From Ischnura elegans (lineage: Eukaryota > Arthropoda > Insecta > Odonata > Coenagrionidae), in NCBI RefSeq assembly GCF_921293095.1, contig NC_060252.1, positions 79,132,866 through 79,196,865 on the forward strand: a stretch of DNA of 64,000 nt. Reading direction: 5' to 3'. The position numbers were made by a program, and so were the translations under genes. Of the stretch, positions 57,640 to 64,000 are shown in pieces (within the stretch, counting starts at the first letter, position 1; every line of letters begins with the position of its first letter). The notes below the pieces were generated by a model. It ran no database searches, was not told the DNA's origin, and saw only the letters and a list, made by a program, of their open reading frames with translations.

Positions 57640-58900
57640 GACTCCTTTAGAGCCCTCAGAGCCCCATCCATATTGGCGTCCTGGAGTGAGTGTTGATTGG
57701 CCAGGAAAGAGGGCAAACCTTAACTGTTTTGTCTGAGGAAAGGGTCGTTTTTATCGTAGGAAGGTAATTTCTTGTACGTTGTCTTTGTTGCATATTATTC
57801 TCGTTGGAAAAAAAGAATGACATGAATCACTGCGTAAATTGTTGAAATTTTAGCAAATTCTGAGTCTGCGTGCGAAATAAATATAATATTTAGATGTCAA
57901 GTTTATATACTACCGTTAATTTAAAAAGTAACGGGAAAGGAGACAAAAATGCCCCAGAATTACACGGATATAAAAGCGCAGGATAAAATTCATTCAAACG
58001 TAACTGCAGTGAGGATGACTTGAGATTGTTCCGTCGAAACGTTAGTTGCCAAAAAAAATTAAATCGGCTGAATATACTTCGAAATGTGCCCATGAACCGG
58101 GATTCGCGATGAGCAAAAACTTTCAAGTGTCGCACGTGGATAGAGTAATAAGTTTATCGGGCTGTAGAGAGGGCACGCCAGAAATGTTGTCGGAGGAAGT
58201 CTTTATTATCTTAGGAAGGTATTTTATTGTATATTGTCTTTTTTGCATTTACTTCCTATTGAAAAAAATAATAACATGAAACACAATGTAAACATTTTTA
58301 AGTACAAGAAAACGATGAGTCTAAATAAATTTTATTATTAGATTGCGCGCTCAATCTACGAGGAAATTGACTTCTCAACATCTATGGAAACTGAACTCGA
58401 ACGTTTTTAAGTGGACATGTAGTTAATGGTTGCCATATTAATGCCTATAATAACATTGATATGTTCATGATTTGCCATTTCTTTGTATCATGTCCCAAAT
58501 CATATCAAAAGTGACACCAGCACCGTATAACGATAGCTGAAAAACAAATTTAAGGAAGTGACTCATTTTCGTTTTAATTTATCACAAATTGGACGAAATA
58601 CACGTCGAGTGACAAAGGATTTTTCGTTAGTGTAGTGTTTTTCATTTTTTCGCCATGATGAAATCGACCGCCATTTTGAATCCTTAAAGTACTAAAAAGT
58701 GTGGCTGGACCAAATTGCCTTCATTGCCGTTCTCGACATTCCTGGCAATCCATTCTCAGTATTTCGCTCTTCCGACGCAACAAGCAGTGTGATCTTCTGC
58801 TCAACCTCTTTAGAATCCACTTCGCCCCATATTGGAGAGAGTGTTGTTTTTTTTTGTCTGGGGAGAGGGTACGCCAGAACTGCTGTCAGAAAGCTTTTTT
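57640..58900. repeat. Three diverged direct copies of an unknown repeat around a motif-bearing unit
   Basis: GAGGGCAAACCTTAACTGTT (about 57711), GAGGGCACGCCAGAAATGTT (about 58168) and GAGGGTACGCCAGAACTGCT (about 58864) start similar blocks. The first two continue in parallel for about 170 bases (AGGAAGGTA, then TTGTCTTTGTTGCAT or TTGTCTTTTTTGCAT). Between them at about 58010-58045 lies GAGGATGACTTG, then CCGTCGAAACGTTAG, a single copy of the recurring motif. In gene B intron 1. Confidence 0.6.
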
Positions 58901-59270
58901 TTCACTTATAGCATAACATTCCAGTAAATAAACTTGAGAGTGCTGGAAAAATCTATATGGTGCGTGAAATTTTTAATTCCTACAAGTTGGATTATCGCCT
59001 TCGGTAATCGATAACACTAGCTAATGTAAGCGAGAAATATCTCCACACAATTTGGTGAAATTGTTTTTAGACGCAACGATATAAATTCAAATCTATGTTA
59101 ATTAACTTAGCATCTTATTTTTCCATCGCGGAGAGGTACTGAGTTGTTTAATTTTAATATGACCAGCAATGCCCCACGTGAAAGCAAAAACATTAATAGT
59201 CATAAAGTCTTGAACAAAGTTTCTTCAAACACGAGAAAAATTATATTAATGTAACTCATATAAATAAAAT
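58901..59270. other. No gene seen
   Basis: AT-rich intron sequence without recognisable features. Confidence 0.35.
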
Positions 59271-59274
59271 AAAA

Positions 59275-59352
59275 ATGGGGCAAAAAACCCACAGAGAAAA
59301 AATCATCCGCCTTGACCGGGATAAGTACTTTAACCAGTTGAGCTATTGAGGC
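59275..59352 (-). mobile_element. SINE family 3, head portion
   Basis: On the minus strand TAGCTCAACTGGTTAAAGTA is an excellent A box; the B-box region is degenerate (CCCGGTCAAGGCGG). It ends inside TTCTCTGTGGG. It faces the inverted copy 59384-59493. Confidence 0.6.
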
Positions 59353-59383
59353 GTCATTCTACTCTGTGGAAATTTGAATACTA

Positions 59384-59493
59384 TACCGGTCAAGGCGAAC
59401 GATTTGTTTCTCTGTGGATTTTTCGCACAATTTGTGTAATGCGGGTGACTCCGTAAAGTTATCCCCGTGGCCAGTCCCGGCATACTTGAATAA
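59384..59493 (+). mobile_element. SINE family 3, body portion
   Basis: Reads GGTCAAGGCGAACGATTTG, TTTCTCTGTGGATTTTTCGC, ACAATTTGTGTAATGCGGGT, GACTCCGTAAA and CAGTCCCGGCATACTTGAAT. The head is missing. With the previous entry it forms a head-to-head pair. Confidence 0.65.
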
Positions 59494-59639
59494 ATAATGA
59501 AAATTATTTTTTCGATTAATTCCCTGTAATAACCAAGTAATTAGAGATACTTTTCTCGTGATATTGGTTTCATTCGCCTTTTCCGTACTGAAATGTCGCA
59601 ACCTGAACCATGGCTTGACCCCGTGTCATTGTTTTGATC

Positions 59640-59895
59640 CTGGGTGCGAGGGACGCAGCTAGGAATTTTGGCTAGGAGAAGCTTTAGGCGCAACTAATAT
59701 TGGGGTATCTGAGGGTGAAGAATACCCGCCAGGGTGCGGAGCCCTCCCCAAAAACATTTTAGCGGAAATAGGGAGTTTTACGGCTTTCTGAGGGATATTT
59801 TATAAATCCTTACATTGTTCTATAAGTAATATTACTGAAGTTAATTAAAATGGTGGTTTATCCCCACACCCCCCACCCCTCGCTGCTGGATATAA
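59640..59895. other. Possible worn MITE
   Basis: GGGACGCAGCTAGGAATT at the left and CCACCCCTCGCTGCTGG at the right could be degenerate hAT-like ends. No target duplication is visible. Confidence 0.25.
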
Positions 59896-60064
59896 GAGGA
59901 TGTCACTTTTTACGTACGTATAGAAATTAGCAATAGGCATGGGAAAACGACAAATGTTAAAGCAATTACAAATACTGAAATTCTGTGGATTTTAAGAAAT
60001 GCAAAGCCTAAATTGCTTGTGTCATCATGTTCACTGTTGGGTACGTCCTTGGTTCGATGCTTAC

Positions 60065-60229
60065 TATCCCATTCGACGATCCTCGTTCCTCCGCTTCTTG
60101 CTGTTCATCCTGTGGCTGGAGCAACCGGGTGGACATTGGCCTCCGTGGCCGGACGACTGCGGTTGTTCGCCGTCAGCGACCTCTGTGAGCTCCAGGCGAC
60201 CCGGGGCGTTCTCTCCTCTTCCCATGATG
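60065..60229 (-). CDS. Otopetrin gene B exon 1 (most upstream exon identified, tentative)
   Basis: 165 bp, phase 2 in and phase 2 out; acceptor CCAATTCACAG, donor GTAAGC. It encodes IMGRGENAPGRLELTEVADG, EQPQSSGHGGQCPPGCSSHR and MNSKKRRNEDRRMG. It is hydrophilic, as expected for the cytosolic N-terminus, and its phase fits exon 2. It does not resemble gene A exons 1-2, but that region is variable in otopetrins. An ATG lies four bases in and could be the start. GC-rich against an AT-rich background. Confidence 0.5.
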
Positions 60230-60318
60230 CTGTGAATTGGAAAGAAATGAACATCGTCAGTCAATGAGAAATATGATGAGTCACATCACCTCTTGAGTGG
60301 CTATTCTGACGTCACATA

Positions 60319-60682
60319 TCGTATTTACTCGTTTAAGCCACGCCCTTGAGTATCTTGCGCCCCCCCATTTTTTGGCCGGATTATGAGGGGGGAAAAAACT
60401 TCCCAGCGCTTTTTGGGTGCGGTATAACGTAGGTACTCGTGATTCATTGCAAAATCAATAAATTTACGTTACCGTGATTAATAAGGTTAAATAATGTTGG
60501 AAATATAATTCCTGCGAATGTTTCCTTCATCAATGCTTAACTCTGAAGAAATAAACGAAAAGAATTTGAGGGAAAATGGTGCGCGGCTTACATTAAAATT
60601 TGGATGATCCGTGTAAGCCGCGCACCTCTTTTTCTCACCGGCATATCCGGATAAAAGGTGCGCGGCTTCTAATGGTAAATAA
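60319..60682. repeat. Inverted-repeat element with GTGCGCGGCTT motifs
   Basis: The left end CGTATTTACTCGTTTAAGCC is loosely mirrored by AAGCCGCGCACC sequence on the right. 60578-60626 is a clear hairpin (GGTGCGCGGCTTACA with its complement). A third GGTGCGCGGCTT lies at about 60657. Probably a MITE; ends uncertain. Confidence 0.5.
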
Positions 60683-61080
60683 ATGTGCATTGTTTGGAAG
60701 TTCAATAAGCGACCGCCTATGGCGCACGAGTAACTGCTCACTTCAGAGTCTCAAGATTGGCATATAATAACTACGAAGTAAGAAGAAGGCTAACTTCGAA
60801 GACGTGGTGAGGGAGTAGTGTTGAGATTGAGGACTCTGGGGTCACTAAACCCATTTCCGCCCACCATAGCTGTATGGCTTCTTCTGAGCATATGAGGAAA
60901 CTCTTGAAGAAACTCGCACTCATTTTTGCTGTCGAATTGTCACAAATGTTGTTTAAGTTCGCGATAACTTGATCCACTCGTTAGTTTATTTGTCAAGCAG
61001 GTCGTAATGAGCCCACTGACGGAAAAATACGGTTTCGAAACGAATATTCAATATGGAGGAATACTGTCTTAAAACTGGAA

Positions 61081-61461
61081 ATGTCATTTTGTAGATTATC
61101 TTATCTTTCCCGCATCCAAAAATGTGCTTGCCCCGAAGATTCATCCACTCTATCAAGACCACTCGTAGAAATTCAACAACAAGAGATTCTGACCTCGTTA
61201 ATACCCAATGTAGCTATACAGAAGGGTGGTGCGAAAAAACTCAAGTTACAAATTTCGTGTCGTAATAGCGCGGAAAAGTTGCGATACGTTAGTACAAGAA
61301 AAACAAAAAAAGAATTATTAAAATCGGACGTCATCTTCCGATCCCGCAAAGCACCTGAAAAAATGACAAAAATGAAAGAAATTGTTTTTTTTTTTTCGTT
61401 GAAAAAAAATGAAATAAAATTAATATCTTTTAACGCAACAGCAAAAAATGGTTACAAATAG
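61081..61461 (+). other. Unrecognised 126-codon open frame
   Basis: A basic, lysine-rich frame containing EIQQQEILTSLIPNVAIQKG, CRNSAEKLRYVSTRKTKKEL and SDVIFRSRKAPEKMTKMKE. It lies directly upstream of the relic at 61620-62150 on the same strand, and both could belong to one decayed element. No domain is recognised, and chance is possible given low GC. Confidence 0.3.
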
Positions 61462-61619
61462 CATAGTTTATTATTAATATATGCATATTTATGGTTTTAA
61501 ACTGTTATTACCGATCACACCAGATCATTAAAAATGTATAAATTTTGCAATTTTGCCGGTTTTTCAGAGTTTTGTAATAATTACTTGAGGATAATTTTTG
61601 CGAAGTTTTAAATAGTCCT

Positions 61620-62150
61620 TTAGATCAAAATGACAATAAAACTGGCCACTAGAATTGAAAGGCAAAATTGCACCTTAAAAAGGCAGCATGTTAACCCTAT
61701 TGAAACCGAAAGTGAAGATGTTGAGGTTTTAAATGACGCAACGCAAAGTTCAACAATCAAGGAGAAATTTGTTGACCAGGAAGATCACATGCCTAGTACA
61801 CCCAACAAAATATAAATCACCATGGCAAATTAGGGTAAATTTATAAACTACAGCTTTTCATTGTTATCAATACGGGGTATCTCACCGTGCAGCTGCTGCT
61901 ATAGCATCAAGTGTATTTGTAGACAATGGTGTTATAACTGAAGAATATACTTCTAAGTTCATTGACTGATGTAGAATTAGAAGGAAAAAGAGAAATATTA
62001 TTAGCGATATACAGAAAATCCATCTTGATCTAGGTGAGCTACACGGGCTATACTTTGACGGAAGGATATACAATACCATAGTAATAGAAATGATTGAATT
62101 GAAAGAGTACTGCCGGACAGAACCCATTAATGCCCAGAAGATTTTTTTCT
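61620..62150 (+). pseudogene. Decayed coding sequence of unknown family
   Basis: The plus-strand translation gives GVSHRAAAAIASSVFVDNGV, ITEEYTSKFID, a stop, then RIRRKKRNIISDIQKIHLDL, GELHGLYFDGR and IELKEYCRTEPIN. R-AAA-IASSV and LYFDGR recall an uncharacterised protein family common near transposons in insects and cnidarians; that link is from memory and unverified. An upstream piece MTIKLATRIERQNCTLKRQH lies at 61630-61815. At least one stop and frame changes make it a relic. Confidence 0.4.
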
Positions 62151-62430
62151 AAAAATTTTACTTTTTTTGCTTAAATTATGATTAGGCATCATACCTGATG
62201 CGGGAAAAAATATTTTAAAAAATCTCTAACATTTGCATAGTACTTAATCCTACACGTATCTTAAGATACATCTGGGCACTTAAGGGGTCAAAAATGCACA
62301 TTATCATTTAATTGTGTTTTTGCACGTTTTTGCTATATAATTCATTGCCCATGCCTTCATCAGTAGTTTTTAATACTTGAATTAGAATTATTATGCATCA
62401 AATAATATAATTTTGAGTATTATTATAGTA

Positions 62431-63260
62431 TTATAACGTGAACAATTTACATTTGCATTTTGAAATTTTACAGCAGTGTGATACTGTATCCGAGTTTTTT
62501 ATACCGTAACCATCCCTGTACAACTGATACATCCAAGTCTCATCTGAAATGTTTGAACCACCATTTTTATTCCTGATTGTTGTCCGGTAATTTATCAGGA
62601 ATTGATCACACATGTCCACTCCACCCATGTGAGAATTGTAGTCCGTGATCGCCACTGGCATTTTGGAAACAGAATAACAAACAGGAGTTTTCATTTTTTT
62701 ATGTATACTAATAGTAATCAATTCTGATATGAATAAGTTGTCAGCAAACATGTTTGTACCTGGTGGTAATTTTCACTCATCCACTAGTCCTAAAAGTACT
62801 TCTCCTTGACCAAGATCTGTTCTCTGAAGGTTGGCTACAGCAGGATAAAGGTTGACTTGATTCGAAATTACACCATAATTTTAACCATAATCTTACTCGT
62901 TTCCCTCTAATTCATTGCTTGCAGCCATATCTACTACAGTAGAGGTTGATTGATTCATCCACCAAACAGTATTCTCCAGCGCTTACAATTTTGAAATTCT
63001 AGTTCAAAACCTCAAACTAAGGTTGAACTTTATATAGCCTATCCTTGCGATCATTCTTCCCATTATAATAATTATCTGCCAGATGCAGAAACCTTAACAT
63101 TTCTTCAAACCTGTTCCTTCGCATTGACTGAGAAAGTATTTCGATGGTGCAGTCTGGAGATGACCTCCGATAAAGCCATCAACTAAGTAGGCGGTGACCG
63201 GAGAGAAGCAATATTCCAAACACTTCATAAATCACTTCGATTTGTACGTACGAAGAATGT
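62431..63260 (-). pseudogene. Second piggyBac transposase, decayed
   Basis: The 3' part (62431-62751) reads PVAITDYNSHMGGVDMCDQF, then LINYRTTIRNKNG, which includes the third catalytic aspartate of piggyBac transposases. About 400 bases upstream on the same strand are YEVFGILLLSGH and SQSMRRNRFEEMLRFLHLAD with N, separated by stops. The middle, with the first two catalytic aspartates, is not recognisable. It is only distantly related to the 5.4-8.1 kb element. No TTAA-bounded ends were identified. Confidence 0.75.
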
Positions 63261-64000
63261 ACTAACATTTTTAACAATTGTTCATAAAATTTGTCTTGAA
63301 TTTTTTCTGCTGACAGCGCTGATGTTAGAGCTATTTCAGATTTGTTTCACCTCTGCTCCATCACTAAGGTACGTCTTCTCTTCTCAGCGGTAAATGGGAG
63401 CCCCTATGCTGTTTTCTTGACTTATATAGCAAGCGGTGTGCAACAAAAGCAACAAAAAAGTATTTACAGATGAGACGATTGAAAAGTCTTTAAAGCGCAG
63501 ATTCCTCCTTATGTCAGGTATATCTTTCGGAGACTCGAATTTGAATACAAAGTACAGAGTTTTTGGTGATGGAGCGTAGTACAAAGTTTCTTTATCAAAG
63601 TTCACCAAAGTTGCTTATTTCGCACACTGATTTCCGGCTTGCAAATTGGATATTATTGCCAGTGGAAAGTTGAACGAGAAACAAAGTAATCAATCCATTC
63701 CACCGTCGGCGATACAGAATACAAGTAATGCAATGACATTGGCAGATACATATGGGGGGCGAAGGGGGAGCGCGCCCCCCTCTTACCTGACCGCCCGCAT
63801 TGCCTAACAGGGCAGAACTACAATTGTAACTCTTTCATATCATAAGATGGCATTGCCTTGTACATATAATAATTATATAATATATATTATAATAATAATG
63901 CCTTGTTTATAATCATTTTATATAAAACTTTCCTAAACTTTGCACGTGACTTGATTATTTTTCATTACGATACAAGTAAAGATAGCTCAAGATATTTTTT
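63261..64000. other. No gene seen at right edge
   Basis: A 74-codon minus-strand frame at 63384-63608 is unrecognised. 63756-63786 has a G-run/C-run hairpin (GGGGGAGCGCGCCCCCC). 63867-63900 is a TATAA/TAATAA low-complexity run. Confidence 0.4.

Larger units (their letters stand above)
41330..60229 (-). other. Otopetrin gene B, eight-exon gene span
   Basis: Exons in transcription order: 60229-60065, 56782-56559, 54963-54883, 53801-53641, 50312-50162, 48683-48416, 46123-45842, 41867-41330. Phases agree at all seven junctions. The product (over 600 residues in these exons) shows the same twelve helices as gene A, with an extra acidic, glycine-rich loop in the last exon. Only four introns share the gene A position or phase exactly; others are shifted, gained or lost. 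Further 5' exons may lie to the right of 60229. Confidence 0.85.

Noticed and set aside
1-64000. CRISPR arrays, bacterial operons or ribosome binding sites
   Set aside because: No regularly spaced direct repeats with unique spacers exist; introns, SINEs and LINEs show this is eukaryotic nuclear DNA.
1-64000. Genuine tRNA or rRNA genes
   Set aside because: All B-box matches seen belong to SINE-like repeats with degenerate tRNA parts; no complete cloverleaf was found by eye.

Overview
The window looks like nuclear DNA of an insect with a large, AT-rich, transposon-laden genome. Small GC-rich exons with GT-AG introns sit among many DNA transposons, MITEs, tRNA-derived SINEs and a repeated non-LTR retrotransposon with a very short 3' end and a GATGAT tail. 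The species cannot be fixed from the sequence alone.

The only host genes I can support are otopetrins (proton channels), all on the minus strand in tandem. The 3'-most gene in transcription order ('gene C') enters at the left edge with one exon at 681-798, and its possible promoter is near 10.4 kb. 'Gene A' runs from about 29239 down to 13252 with eight exons. 'Gene B' runs from about 60229 down to 41330 with eight exons. Exon phases agree at every junction I checked. The joined A and B reading frames contain the family hallmarks, including the FGLMHMIA segment and the MPLAIFYRFHSTVCL terminal helix. The paralogs differ in intron positions, and gene A uses one probable GC-AG intron.

Region by region: 1-13 kb holds the gene C exon, an RTE-like LINE copy, a PIF/Harbinger-type MITE, a complete piggyBac element with TTAA flanks and a GC-rich promoter-like patch. 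13-29 kb is gene A, whose introns carry hAT MITEs, SINEs, foldbacks and a LINE nested in a hAT MITE. 29-41 kb is intergenic, with a complete Merlin/IS1595-type element (8-bp target duplication, ~170-bp inverted ends), a hAT transposase relic and a LINE 3' end. 41-60 kb is gene B, again full of foldbacks, SINEs, hAT MITEs and a LINE with a 12-bp target duplication. 60-64 kb holds decayed coding relics, including a second, broken piggyBac transposase.

The most unusual signal is not a protein. At least eight unrelated-looking foldback elements share a composite motif, CTGANGATG or a near variant, then a short hairpin, then (T/C)GAAAC. It resembles the catalytic core of a hammerhead ribozyme, though spacing and flanks do not meet the strict consensus.
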